A DNA stretch of 35,923 nt from Bacteroidia bacterium (GCA_021740825.1 JAIOZA010000028.1:1-35923), one strand, 5' to 3'. Shown: positions 1-8,063, counted from the stretch's first letter. The notes: generated from the sequence alone by a model not told the origin. Program-made: numbers and translations.

Positions 1-121
1 TAACCGAACATAATACCTGATAATCCGTAATCTCAAAATAATCCAACAACTCTGTTGGAAATACTGCTTCTATAAATCCCTTTTCGATAACTGTTTTTTT
101 TACAAAGATAGTTATCCCCAA
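1..121 (-). mobile_element. Partial transposase N-terminus, ISAon1-like, cut by window edge
   Basis: On the minus strand an open frame runs from a possible TTG at 119-121 off the left edge with no stop. It contains the segment FPTELLDYFEITDYQ. A short N-terminal segment with a (L/P)xELLDYFEI core is how I remember the N-terminal region proteins of ISAon1-family transposases in Bacteroidota. There is no ATG. The frame stays open upstream to a TAG at about 139, so either a TTG start is used or the copy is a decayed end. Only about 40 residues are visible and no inverted repeat could be identified, so the call rests on resemblance of a short stretch. Confidence 0.42.
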
Positions 122-180
122 CTTTTTAATGTGACCCAAGAAAACACCAAATATCTATTAGAACATAACTTTTATATAAA

Positions 181-218
181 AAAAGAGGATATTGAAACAA
201 ATTTCAATATCCTCTTTT
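181..218 (-). terminator. Strong intrinsic terminator after glutamate dehydrogenase
   Basis: A perfect 17-bp stem (arms 181-197 and 202-218) with a 4-base loop. It lies 78 bases past the stop of the minus-strand gdh gene and is followed on that strand by a T-rich tract. On the plus strand the tract after the stem is less T-rich, but the hairpin could also act against transcription coming from the left edge. Confidence 0.82.
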
Positions 219-295
219 CAATTTTGTTAAAGGTAGATTTCTAAACTATTTTATTCCTTAAAGTAAATAAAAGGATTTAAAATAATAATAACTAT

Positions 296-1567
296 TTAGT
301 AGTTTCCTTTTAATTGAACACCTTGCTCTATTTTTTGTAATGCAGTAACATAAGCGGCAATTCGCATTGAAGTTTTGAACTTTGCTGCATTTTCCCAAAC
401 ATGTGCAAAAGCAATTTCCATTTTTTCATCATGTTTTGAATTAACCTCGTTTTCGCTCCAATAATAACCTGCTTTATTTTGCACCCACTCAAAATAGGAA
501 ACTGTAACACCGCCAGAGTTTGCTAATATATCAGGAACAACAATAATTTTTTTGTCATTTAAAACAGCATCAGCTTCAGGCATTGTTGGTCCGTTTGCTC
601 CTTCAACAATAAGTTTAGCTTGAATGTTATGAGCAATTTCCTCTGAAATTACATTTTGTAATGCAGCAGGAACTAATACATCACATTTACATGTTAAAAT
701 ATCATTTGAAGATATTTCGGTAGCTCCAGTAAATCCTTTTAATACACGACCATTATTTGCAGTAAATTCTAAAGCGGCTTTAATATCAATTCCTTTTTCA
801 TTGTAAAAAGTAGCAGTATGATCACCAATTGCAACAATTTTAATTCCTTGTTCAGATAGCAAACGAGCTGCATGAGAACCTACATTTCCAAAACCTTGAA
901 CGGCTGCGGTAACATCTTTAGGATTTAAGCCCATTTTTTTCAATGCAGCTAAAGTATTAACCATTACTCCTCTACCTGTAGCAGCATCACGTCCCAAAGA
1001 GCCACCAATCACAATTGGCTTTCCAGTAATAACTCCTGGACTATCTTCTCCGGTTACCTTATTAAATTCATCTAATATCCAAGCCATCTCTCTTCCACTT
1101 GTTCCCATATCAGGAGCAGGAATATCTTTATTTACGCCAAATACATCTTTCATTGAACTTGCATAAGCACGAGTCATACGCTCTAACTCACCTACGCTCA
1201 TTGCACGAGGATCGCATTTAATTCCACCTTTAGCTCCACCATAAGGTAAATTTGCAACAGCACATTTAAAACTCATCCAAGCTGCTAAAGCCATAACTTC
1301 GTCCTGATTCACATCCATAGCATAACGAATACCACCTTTTGATGGCCCTAAAACAGTTGAGTGTACAATGCGATAGCCTTCAAATACTTGAATTTTACCA
1401 TTATCCATCATTACAGGTAAACTTACTTTTACTTGTTTTATAGGACTACGCAATATAGTTGCAACGTCTTCTGACATATTCATCAATTTTGCAGCTACAT
1501 CTAAGCGTGCTAAAACGGCTTCGAACATTGATTCATGGGCTGTTGCATTTGCAGTTTGTGTTGACAT
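296..1567 (-). CDS. gdhA: Glu/Leu/Phe/Val-type glutamate dehydrogenase
   Basis: 423 residues, the usual length of a hexameric NAD(P)-linked glutamate dehydrogenase, which interconverts glutamate and 2-oxoglutarate plus ammonia in the cytoplasm. The substrate site is visible as GPSKGGIRY (74-82, Lys77) and LPYGGAKGGI (107-116, catalytic Lys113), with the proton-relay Asp in PAPDMGT (Asp153). The Rossmann dinucleotide motif GFGNVG is at 225-230. The sequence resembles the RocG/GudB branch, so a catabolic NAD-dependent role is likely but cofactor preference was not resolved. It starts at an ATG and is preceded by a TAnnTTTG-type box. It appears monocistronic, closed by the hairpin at 181-218. 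Confidence 0.95.
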   Translation of the reverse strand: MSTQTANATAHESMFEAVLARLDVAAKLMNMSEDVATILRSPIKQVKVSLPVMMDNGKIQVFEGYRIVHSTVLGPSKGGIRYAMDVNQDEVMALAAWMSFKCAVANLPYGGAKGGIKCDPRAMSVGELERMTRAYASSMKDVFGVNKDIPAPDMGTSGREMAWILDEFNKVTGEDSPGVITGKPIVIGGSLGRDAATGRGVMVNTLAALKKMGLNPKDVTAAVQGFGNVGSHAARLLSEQGIKIVAIGDHTATFYNEKGIDIKAALEFTANNGRVLKGFTGATEISSNDILTCKCDVLVPAALQNVISEEIAHNIQAKLIVEGANGPTMPEADAVLNDKKIIVVPDILANSGGVTVSYFEWVQNKAGYYWSENEVNSKHDEKMEIAFAHVWENAAKFKTSMRIAAYVTALQKIEQGVQLKGNY

Positions 1568-1604
1568 AATGTTTATTTTAAATTACTATTTTTAGTTAGG
1601 GGTA

Positions 1605-1612
1605 CAAAATTA
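1605..1612 (-). promoter_or_regulatory. Candidate -7 box of gdhA promoter
   Basis: On the minus strand this reads TAATTTTG, matching the Bacteroidota -7 consensus TAnnTTTG. It would place transcription start near 1601 and give a leader of about 35 bases. No TTG was found at the expected -33 distance, so the call rests on the -7 box alone. Confidence 0.4.
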
Positions 1613-1686
1613 ATAAAATTTATATATGATGATATAGGATTTAATCGAAATATAGGAGAGTTTTTAACGGCAAAATGGTTGATAAG

Positions 1687-2568
1687 TTACCTAATTAAGA
1701 GCAAATAAGCATAAATAAAGGGCGATACAAATAGTAAACTATCAAAGCGATCTAAAATTCCTCCATGACCAGGCATTATTGAACCAGAGTCTTTTACATT
1801 TGCCTGCCTTTTAAACATCGATTCAACCAAATCGCCAATAGTACCAAATACACTCACTATAATTGAAATAACAATCCAATGTTTTGTAGCAAGGTCTGGA
1901 AAAACTCCCGCAATAATAAAGGAGCAACCTATTGTTAAAATTGCTGCACCAATTGAACCTTCCCAAGTTTTACCAGGCGAAATACGTTCGTATAATTTGT
2001 TTTTACCAATCAGGCTCCCAACTAAATAAGCAAATACATCACTTGACCATATAAGTAGAATGATTCCTAATATATAATGCGAATTATAAGGAGCAATATT
2101 ATCCCAAAAATTTCCTTCAGTATAAGTAATAGTGCGTGAATTACCAATGCAAGCTATCTGCACTAAAACCATGAATGGAAGAACTGTATATATTAAGCCG
2201 GTTAAAGTATAAGTAATATTTAAAATAGTGGTTTTACTATCATCAAATAACCCAATAATAAAAACAAAAAAAATAAATACTAAAATGCATGCTATAAGAT
2301 ATTCTGAGGAAATGAATACAGCTAAATTTGAATTGACAATAACGCTAAAAGTAAATGCGCATAAACCCGCTAAATAACCAATTAACTTGTATGGTTTGGC
2401 TCCTAATTTTTCTGATAGTTTGTAAAATTCATTCAATCCCCAAACAGAAACTACTAAAAATAAAACCGAAAAGGTTATAAAACTAAAAACTATACAAGAT
2501 AACAGTATTGCTGAAAAAAAAACAGCAGTAATAGTTCGAGTTGTTAGGGTTTTGATGTCAAATGCCAT
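1687..2568 (-). CDS. cdsA: Phosphatidate cytidylyltransferase (CDP-diglyceride synthase)
   Basis: 293 residues with about eight hydrophobic segments. The enzyme makes CDP-diacylglycerol from phosphatidic acid and CTP at the inner membrane, the entry point to phospholipid synthesis. The family signature is complete near the C-terminus (250-276: SMFKRQANVKD followed by GHGGILDRFD), and SPGKTWEG (197-204) and the WSSDVFAY region (174-181) are also typical. The ATG start gives a sensible N-terminus (TRTITAVFF leading into the first membrane helix). Oddly, a terminator-like hairpin and its T-run end directly at this start codon, leaving no room for a normal leader or promoter between the two. Confidence 0.95.
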   Translation of the reverse strand: MAFDIKTLTTRTITAVFFSAILLSCIVFSFITFSVLFLVVSVWGLNEFYKLSEKLGAKPYKLIGYLAGLCAFTFSVIVNSNLAVFISSEYLIACILVFIFFVFIIGLFDDSKTTILNITYTLTGLIYTVLPFMVLVQIACIGNSRTITYTEGNFWDNIAPYNSHYILGIILLIWSSDVFAYLVGSLIGKNKLYERISPGKTWEGSIGAAILTIGCSFIIAGVFPDLATKHWIVISIIVSVFGTIGDLVESMFKRQANVKDSGSIMPGHGGILDRFDSLLFVSPFIYAYLLLIR

Positions 2569-2574
2569 AAAAAA

Positions 2575-2600
2575 ATCCCTCTCAAGTTTGTGAGAGGGAT
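2575..2600 (-). terminator. Terminator-like hairpin abutting the cdsA start codon
   Basis: A 10-bp stem (arms 2575-2584 and 2591-2600, loop of 6) is followed on the minus strand by seven or so T residues that run straight into the cdsA ATG. It lies 16 bases past the stop of the small gene at 2617-2964 and fits a rho-independent terminator for it. If cdsA is transcribed from upstream, the hairpin would act as an attenuator or sit in the 5' leader. Confidence 0.65.
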
Positions 2601-2616
2601 AAATTATTTTCTATAA

Positions 2617-2964
2617 TTATTCGGATACTTTTAAAGCTTCGTAGCACCTTACTTCGCCTGCTGTTCCTAAATATTCGGCATCAATAGTTACTAAACCGAT
2701 TTTTTTTACTTGTTCCTTGTTTAAGGGTTTTGCAGGCGACCAAGTATCATCCACTAATTTTAAATCAACATCTTTACCTAATAATACCTGATTTAATTGT
2801 TTTTGTGTTAAAAAAACACATCCTTCTTCTTCCTCTTCTTCAGCAGCAATTAAAATAGTGCCAATTACTTTTAATTTTGGCACATCAGGTTTGTAAACAA
2901 ATTCCAAACCATCCTGTGTATTTTGTTCAATAAATTTTATTCCTAATAAGTGAATTTCTGCCAT
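2617..2964 (-). CDS. Small acidic protein of unknown function
   Basis: 115 residues when started at the ATG at 2962-2964. The frame is open for 18 more codons upstream, but that extension (basic and hydrophobic) looks like translated leader DNA. I do not recognise the family. The protein is soluble, has no signal peptide or membrane segment, and carries a run of six glutamates (residues 42-47) after a beta-like segment KVIGTILIA. The C-terminal half contains KLVDDTWSPAKPL and ends in YEALKVSE. It stands between a secreted protease gene and cdsA and is closed by the hairpin at 2575-2600, so it is probably transcribed alone or with cdsA by read-through. Confidence 0.6.
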   Translation of the reverse strand: MAEIHLLGIKFIEQNTQDGLEFVYKPDVPKLKVIGTILIAAEEEEEEGCVFLTQKQLNQVLLGKDVDLKLVDDTWSPAKPLNKEQVKKIGLVTIDAEYLGTAGEVRCYEALKVSE

Positions 2965-3076
2965 AATGAATTTTGTTAAATTAAAGTGCAATTTTAACGA
3001 TAAAATACCTCTAATCAAATAAAATAGAATGATTTATTTCAAAGTTCTTTTTTAAATATGTTAATAAAATATATTA

Positions 3077-4402
3077 TTACCTTAAAATGGTGATTTTTTT
3101 AACTGCAGCTAGCTCTGCACTATAAACTTTAACAACATATAATCCATTTGACAAGTTGTCTACATTTATTGAGTTATGAAAATCAAGTTGAGCAATAGTT
3201 TTTACAACTTGCCCATGCGAATTATAAATTTCGCACTTTAAATTTGCTGGGGTAAACTTGGTAATATTAATATTCAAAATATCATTGGTGGGATTTGGAA
3301 AAGTAAATACATAATCATTAAAATTTGTAGTCAACTCTTTTACTCCAACATCGTTGCATGCGGCAGGTGATGTTTTAATGGCTATTCTTGCAGGAGACGT
3401 ATTCAAATATGAATACATTCTAGCTTTTTGTCCCTTCGTAAATAAAGTCATACAACCATCAGATGAATAATCCATATAATTTTCAACCATATCAGGTGGG
3501 TCAATTGTTGACCAATAAGGCATTTCGGAAGAACAAGAATTAATAGCAACATTGCAATCAGAAGCGGATTTTGCTCCTTGATTTGGAGTATCATCTACAA
3601 AGTCAGTTGAGTCGCATTCCAAAGCTGCAGCTCCTCCATCATCGTCAGCCCAAATATGACGCATCCCAAAAAAATGTCCCACTTCATGCACAGTAGTGCG
3701 ACCTAAATTATTTGGTGCTAATGAACTTGCTCCATATCCGAAATATTCGCTTTGAATAACAATACCATCAAGAGCAGCTGTTTCGCCAGGAAAAGTTGCA
3801 TAACCTAGCACAAAAGTGAATCCAAAAATACTCATATCACATACCCAAATATTTAAGTACTGTGTATTTGGCCAAGGATCATCTCCATTAGTGGCTGAAC
3901 TTTTTACCTTATCCATATTTAAAATTGGATCAAAATTGGCAGAAGTAGGGGCAGATTTTCTTATAATACCCGTGGTTGGATTTCCTTGCGGATCGATAGT
4001 TGCTAAACAAAATTGAATTTCAGTATCTGCTCCGATTGAATCAAAAATAGGCCGAGTTGCAGAAAAATTAGAGTTTTGAAGTCGGAAACACTCATTTAGT
4101 ATCTGAATTTGACGCACTATTTGTGTATCAGGAATATTTTGAACGGCATTTTTATAAACTACATGAACTACCACCGGTATATTAATAATCGAATTGGTTT
4201 TTTGAGAAGCTTTTCGTTTATTGATAGGATTTGATAACCAATTTTGAGCAGCTACATCTGCAGCTTTAAAATTAGCGCTAGAAATGGGATTTTGTAAACG
4301 CGCTTGGTAAACCGGCATTGTTGCGCATTTGTCTGCTGTTTGGGCAAACATTCCCCCTAATACAAATAGACCTGAGGTAATAAAAAGTAAATGTTTTTTC
4401 AT
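3077..4402 (-). CDS. Secreted M43-family (pappalysin/cytophagalysin-type) metalloprotease with T9SS sorting domain
   Basis: 441 residues. An N-terminal signal peptide (about 1-20, ending GGMFAQ) is followed by a propeptide-like stretch and a zinc protease domain with IPVVVHVVY (75-83), the extended zinc motif HEVGHFFGMRH (239-249: three His ligands plus catalytic Glu240) and the Met-turn ENYMDY (307-312). Paired cysteines in the C-terminal half of the catalytic domain fit disulfides, as in cytophagalysins. From about residue 360 a type A T9SS C-terminal domain follows (FPNPTNDILNI ... GLYVVKV ... KKITILR). The protein should therefore cross the outer membrane and be released or anchored at the surface. 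No dedicated neighbour was recognised. It is flanked by its own intergenic regions and probably monocistronic. Confidence 0.92.
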   Translation of the reverse strand: MKKHLLFITSGLFVLGGMFAQTADKCATMPVYQARLQNPISSANFKAADVAAQNWLSNPINKRKASQKTNSIINIPVVVHVVYKNAVQNIPDTQIVRQIQILNECFRLQNSNFSATRPIFDSIGADTEIQFCLATIDPQGNPTTGIIRKSAPTSANFDPILNMDKVKSSATNGDDPWPNTQYLNIWVCDMSIFGFTFVLGYATFPGETAALDGIVIQSEYFGYGASSLAPNNLGRTTVHEVGHFFGMRHIWADDDGGAAALECDSTDFVDDTPNQGAKSASDCNVAINSCSSEMPYWSTIDPPDMVENYMDYSSDGCMTLFTKGQKARMYSYLNTSPARIAIKTSPAACNDVGVKELTTNFNDYVFTFPNPTNDILNINITKFTPANLKCEIYNSHGQVVKTIAQLDFHNSINVDNLSNGLYVVKVYSAELAAVKKITILR

Positions 4403-4572
4403 TCGATTAATTGATTATTGATTACTATTTTTTTGCTTACAAAATATATTTTAATTGTTAATCAAGAAAAATACAAATCATAAACGAAGTTAGATAATTA
4501 TAGTAAATATATCAAATGAAAATTAAAAGCAAAATTATTTTCGAAAAAAATATAAATTAATAATATGACTTC

Positions 4573-5055
4573 TTAATCTACATACAACTCAGGAGTTGTA
4601 ATAACATTACTTTTATTTCCTGCAGCATCAAATAAATAAATTACATACTTAATGTTCTTTATCTTTTTACTATGTCTTAGCTGCTGCAATCGAACGCTAA
4701 CTTCGCCACTAATTGGCTTTCCTTTATAGGAATCTTCAGGAGCTTTAACAACATAACCAATTCTTAAAGTATCATTTAAGGCAGCAACATAATAGGCGCG
4801 GTATTTTTGTGTAATTGTATCTTTATAATAATAAGTGTACCAAAATGTTCTAGTTGTATCATCAGCCAAAACACCAATATCTCCATCCCCGTCAGTAAAT
4901 TTAATTTGCAAATCAGCCGAATCTCCAGGAAATGGATAAAAATCTTTATACTCAATCTCAGGAATTACAGGATATGTTGTTTTTTTTACACAGGCAATAA
5001 TTATGATGCAAAAAGCAACACAGTAAATTAAATATTTTAAAAAAGCACGTTTCAT
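4573..5055 (-). CDS. Lipoprotein of unknown function with acidic DGDGDIG loop
   Basis: 160 residues. A lipoprotein signal peptide ends in IIIIAC, with Cys22 as the lipidated residue, followed by KK, so the protein is probably tethered to the outer membrane. The mature part contains DLQIKFTDGDGDIGVL, a motif I recognise from many Bacteroidota lipoproteins of undefined role, where the acidic loop could bind calcium. The C-terminal half (YVIYLFDAAGNKSN) looks like a beta-sandwich edge. It is divergent from the LuxE-like gene, with 43 bases between starts. Function unknown. Confidence 0.75.
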   Translation of the reverse strand: MKRAFLKYLIYCVAFCIIIIACVKKTTYPVIPEIEYKDFYPFPGDSADLQIKFTDGDGDIGVLADDTTRTFWYTYYYKDTITQKYRAYYVAALNDTLRIGYVVKAPEDSYKGKPISGEVSVRLQQLRHSKKIKNIKYVIYLFDAAGNKSNVITTPELYVD

Positions 5056-5098
5056 TAATAATTCAGTATAAATTTACGAAAAAATATTTTAATACCTG

Positions 5099-6094
5099 TT
5101 GCCACTTTCAAAAGAAATAAACAATCTTATTTTCGAATTGAAATCAGATGATGATTTTAATCTATTGGCAATGAAAGTATTTAATTATCAGTTACATTAC
5201 AATGTACCTTATCATCAATATGTATCAGCATTAAATGTTAAGTTAAATGATATTACTCACTATTCTCAAATTCCTTTTTTACCTATTGAGTTTTTTAAGT
5301 CGAAACAAGTTCTAACTAAATCGCTAACAAATAATGCAATTTGTTTTTCTAGCAGCGGAACAACGGGCCAAATTACCTCAAAACACTACGTAAATGATAT
5401 TTTACTCTATGAAGCATCTTTTACTAAGTGCTTTCAACAATTTTATGGAAATATTGACGATTATTGTGTTTTAGCATTATTACCTAATTATTTGGAGCGA
5501 ACAGAATCATCACTTGTATATATGTTCAATAAATTGATAAAGGACTCGAATCATAAACTAAGTGGATTTTATTTGAATAATTTGCAAGATTTAGTGCAAA
5601 CTATAAAACTATTGAAGCAGGCGAATCAAAAAACACTACTATTAGGTGTAACTTATGCATTATTAGATTTAGCCGAAATGAATGTGGAATTAACAGATAA
5701 TTTTATAGTTATGGAAACTGGCGGAATGAAAGGGCGAAGGAAGGAACTTATTAAAGATGAATTGCATGATATATTAAAATCAAAATTTAAAGTCTCTTCA
5801 ATTCATAGCGAATATGGTATGACTGAATTATTATCACAAGCTTACTCAACTAAGGATGGAATTTTTAGGTGTCCGCCTTGGATGAAAATACTCGTTCGCG
5901 ACGTAAATGACCCATTTTCTTTTCTTAAAAATAAAAAAACAGGTGGTTTAAACATTATTGATTTAGCTAATATCAACTCTTGTTCTTTTATTGAGACTAA
6001 AGATTTAGGTAGAATTAATGAGAATTTTGATTTTGAAATACTTGGCAGGTTTAATGAAAGTGATTTAAGAGGTTGCAATTTAATGGCAATGTAA
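5099..6094 (+). CDS. LuxE/PaaK-like acyl-protein synthetase
   Basis: 331 residues of the adenylate-forming LuxE family. Visible motifs are the P-loop-like FSSSGTTG (83-90), FLPIEFFKS (60-68), ETGGMKGRRKE (206-216), SEYGMTELLSQAY (237-249), TKDLG (300-304) and GRFNESDLRGCNL (317-328). LuxE proteins activate a fatty acid with ATP and pass it to a cysteine. No luciferase or fatty-acid reductase genes are nearby, so the role is not bioluminescence; transfer of an acyl or aryl acid to a protein or glycan is possible. The start is a TTG: an in-frame TAA lies just upstream at 5090-5092 and the next ATG is 24 codons in, which would cut into the conserved N-terminus. The next gene begins one base after its stop. 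Confidence 0.85.
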   Translation: MPLSKEINNLIFELKSDDDFNLLAMKVFNYQLHYNVPYHQYVSALNVKLNDITHYSQIPFLPIEFFKSKQVLTKSLTNNAICFSSSGTTGQITSKHYVNDILLYEASFTKCFQQFYGNIDDYCVLALLPNYLERTESSLVYMFNKLIKDSNHKLSGFYLNNLQDLVQTIKLLKQANQKTLLLGVTYALLDLAEMNVELTDNFIVMETGGMKGRRKELIKDELHDILKSKFKVSSIHSEYGMTELLSQAYSTKDGIFRCPPWMKILVRDVNDPFSFLKNKKTGGLNIIDLANINSCSFIETKDLGRINENFDFEILGRFNESDLRGCNLMAM

Positions 6095-6095
6095 G

Positions 6096-6437
6096 ATGAT
6101 TAGTAATAAGTCAGATTTTTTTAACCAAGTTTTTCAGGTTGTTAGGTTAATTCCTGAAGGAAGAGTTACAAGTTATGGCGCAATAGCAAATTATTTGGGA
6201 GCTAAATCTTCCTCTAGATTGGTAGGATACGCTATGAATGCTTCTCATGCGCAAAAGGAATATGTTCCTTCTCATAGAGTAGTTAATAGGAATGGTCAAC
6301 TAACTGGAAAACATCATTTTGCAACACCTTACCTAATGCAAGATTTATTAGAAAAGGAAAATATAGCTGTAAATAAAGATACAGTAGTGAATTTTAAAAA
6401 TTATTTTTGGGATCCTTGTTTTGAAATAATATTGTAA
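6096..6437 (+). CDS. Alkyltransferase-like (Atl) protein, MGMT family, without active-site cysteine
   Basis: 113 residues, only the DNA-binding C-terminal domain of O6-alkylguanine-DNA alkyltransferases. It keeps the helix-turn-helix features: Tyr27 in TSYGAIA, and the arginine finger Arg41 in SRLVGYAM. The acceptor motif PCHR is PSHR (58-61), so Ser59 replaces the methyl-accepting cysteine. In the Atl family such proteins bind and flip alkylated guanine and hand the lesion to nucleotide excision repair instead of removing the alkyl group. It follows the LuxE-like gene by one base and so is co-transcribed with it, although no functional link is obvious. Confidence 0.9.
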   Translation: MISNKSDFFNQVFQVVRLIPEGRVTSYGAIANYLGAKSSSRLVGYAMNASHAQKEYVPSHRVVNRNGQLTGKHHFATPYLMQDLLEKENIAVNKDTVVNFKNYFWDPCFEIIL

Positions 6438-6507
6438 TTGTTGTTTTAATTAGCAAGCTTCTATTTTTCGTGGAGTAATTAAATTAATTCATTCCATTTA
6501 AAAACAA

Positions 6508-6515
6508 TATATTTG
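6508..6515 (+). promoter_or_regulatory. -7 box (TATATTTG) just upstream of the flippase gene
   Basis: A perfect TAnnTTTG ending 10 bases before the ATG at 6526. If transcription starts about four bases after the box, the leader would be only about 6 bases. No clear -33 TTG at the usual spacing was found. Confidence 0.5.
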
Positions 6516-6525
6516 CTTTTCTCCT

Positions 6526-7968
6526 ATGCAGCAAAAAAAGTTTGTAAAAAATATTGCCTTTTTAATTGTTCTTAATTTATTAATAAAGCCTTTTTGGCCA
6601 TTAGGTATTGAACCAGCGGTTCAAAATGCTGCAGGTAATGCTTCTTATGGAGAATATGCCATATTATTTAATTTTTCCTTTTTACTTAATATTATTCTTG
6701 ATTTTGGTGTTACTCAGTTCAATAACAAAAATATAGCTCAAAATAATCATTTGCTATCAAAGCATTTTAGCAGTTTATTTTCATTAAAATTGTTTCTTGG
6801 GCTAATTTATTTTGTCGTAACAATTTTGCTAGGGCTAGCCATTGGATATGATTTTCGGTATTTGAAGTTATTAACGCTTTTAATCATTAATCAGTTTTTA
6901 ATTAGTATGATTTTATACCTAAGATCTAGTCTTTTAGGTTTACATCTATTTAAAACAGATAGCTTCGTCTCAATAGCAGATAGGTTAATTATGATTTTTT
7001 TATGTTTAGGTTTATTACTAAGGTGGTTTGGAATTGAAATCAATATTATGACTTTTGTTTATAGTCAAACTATTGGATATTTTTTAACTGCATTAATTGC
7101 TTTTTTTGCTGTTTATTACAAAACAGAACATTTTAAATTAAAATGGAATTGGCCCTTTAGTTTAATGATTTTGAAACAAAGTTTTCCGTTTGCAATTTTA
7201 GTTTTATTAATGACTTTTTATAATCGTTTGGATAGCGTTATGCTTGGCTATTTATTGCCAGCAAAGGAGGGATCTGAGCAAGCTGGCATTTACGCTAAAG
7301 CGTTTAGATTATTGGAGGCTGGTAACATGATTCCTTATTTATTTTCAATTCAATTAATTCCGGTTTTTAGTAAAATGATAAAACAAAAGGAAAGCGTTGA
7401 GCAGTTGGTAAAATTGTCATTTATACTCTTGTTAACTCCTGTGTTGGTTGTTTCTGTTGGTTGTTTTGTGTATGCAAATGAATTATCCGCTCTAATTAAT
7501 CATGGTGTAACGGATTCAGCAGTTGAGTTTAGCATTTTAATGTTATGTTTCACAGCTGTATCAGCCACTTACATTTTCGGTACATTACTTACTGCGAATG
7601 GTAATTTAAAACAATTAAATTCAATGGCCATAATTGGCATTTGCATAAATTTAGTTTTAAATTTCATATTAATACCCCGGTATAAAGCATTAGGAAGTGC
7701 CTATTCAAGTTTAGTCACTCAATTTTTTACTGCAGGAATTCAAATCTATTTTGCTTATCAAATATTTAAATTTAAAGTTAATGTTAGATTAATAGTTTCG
7801 TTATTAATTTTTATTTTAGGAATTGTAGTTTTTAATTATGCTTCCAGAAGCTTTACTTCCAACTGGATGGTAAACTTTGCTATTATGCTTGCTTTTTCTG
7901 GTATCTGGGCTTTTGTTTCTGGCTTAATTAATTTGAAATCAATTTTTAGATTTATTAAGTACAAGTAA
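6526..7968 (+). CDS. Polysaccharide flippase, Wzx/MATE-like (RfbX family)
   Basis: 480 residues, about 14 hydrophobic segments over the full length, as in Wzx-type oligosaccharide flippases of the MVF superfamily. The N-terminus has the characteristic first helices with an aromatic, glycine-rich loop (GNASYGEYAILF), and the middle contains YNRLDSVMLGYLLP and GIYAKAFRLLE, a stretch typical of this family. It should move undecaprenol-linked glycan units across the inner membrane. It is the first gene of the polysaccharide block; a 95-base gap with an imperfect 12-bp inverted repeat (7970-7981 and 8001-8012) separates it from the next gene. The substrate cannot be inferred because no glycosyltransferase is nearby. 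Confidence 0.9.
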   Translation: MQQKKFVKNIAFLIVLNLLIKPFWPLGIEPAVQNAAGNASYGEYAILFNFSFLLNIILDFGVTQFNNKNIAQNNHLLSKHFSSLFSLKLFLGLIYFVVTILLGLAIGYDFRYLKLLTLLIINQFLISMILYLRSSLLGLHLFKTDSFVSIADRLIMIFLCLGLLLRWFGIEINIMTFVYSQTIGYFLTALIAFFAVYYKTEHFKLKWNWPFSLMILKQSFPFAILVLLMTFYNRLDSVMLGYLLPAKEGSEQAGIYAKAFRLLEAGNMIPYLFSIQLIPVFSKMIKQKESVEQLVKLSFILLLTPVLVVSVGCFVYANELSALINHGVTDSAVEFSILMLCFTAVSATYIFGTLLTANGNLKQLNSMAIIGICINLVLNFILIPRYKALGSAYSSLVTQFFTAGIQIYFAYQIFKFKVNVRLIVSLLIFILGIVVFNYASRSFTSNWMVNFAIMLAFSGIWAFVSGLINLKSIFRFIKYK

Positions 7969-8051
7969 CGATTTGATATAAATTATTAATCAATTACTTG
8001 TTATATCCAATCTATTTAAGTTAAAAAAAGCTGAATTTTATTTGAAAATAG

Positions 8052-8059
8052 TATATTTG
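8052..8059 (+). promoter_or_regulatory. -7 box (TATATTTG) touching the first Wzz-like gene
   Basis: A perfect TAnnTTTG whose last base is 5 bases before the ATG at 8064. The predicted transcription start falls on or next to the ATG, giving a leaderless mRNA, unless translation begins at the in-frame ATG at 8094. Confidence 0.5.
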
Positions 8060-8063
8060 GCGG

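Noticed and set aside
2965..3018. 18-codon N-terminal extension of the small acidic protein
   Set aside because: The extra residues are basic and hydrophobic without a signal peptide and read like translated leader DNA; the internal ATG gives a better start.
3077..5055. Metalloprotease and neighbouring lipoprotein as a toxin or secretion cassette
   Set aside because: They are separated by 170 bases, have no shared features, and both types are common single genes in Bacteroidota.
5842..6078. Antisense open frame inside the LuxE-like gene
   Set aside because: No protein-like features; it lies wholly inside a well-supported gene. The same holds for other overlapping antisense frames, such as those in the Wzz-like, glutamate dehydrogenase and lipid kinase genes.
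7970..8012. Imperfect inverted repeat between the flippase and the first Wzz-like gene as a terminator
   Set aside because: A 12-bp arm pair with a mismatch, a 19-base loop and no T-run; too weak to call a terminator.
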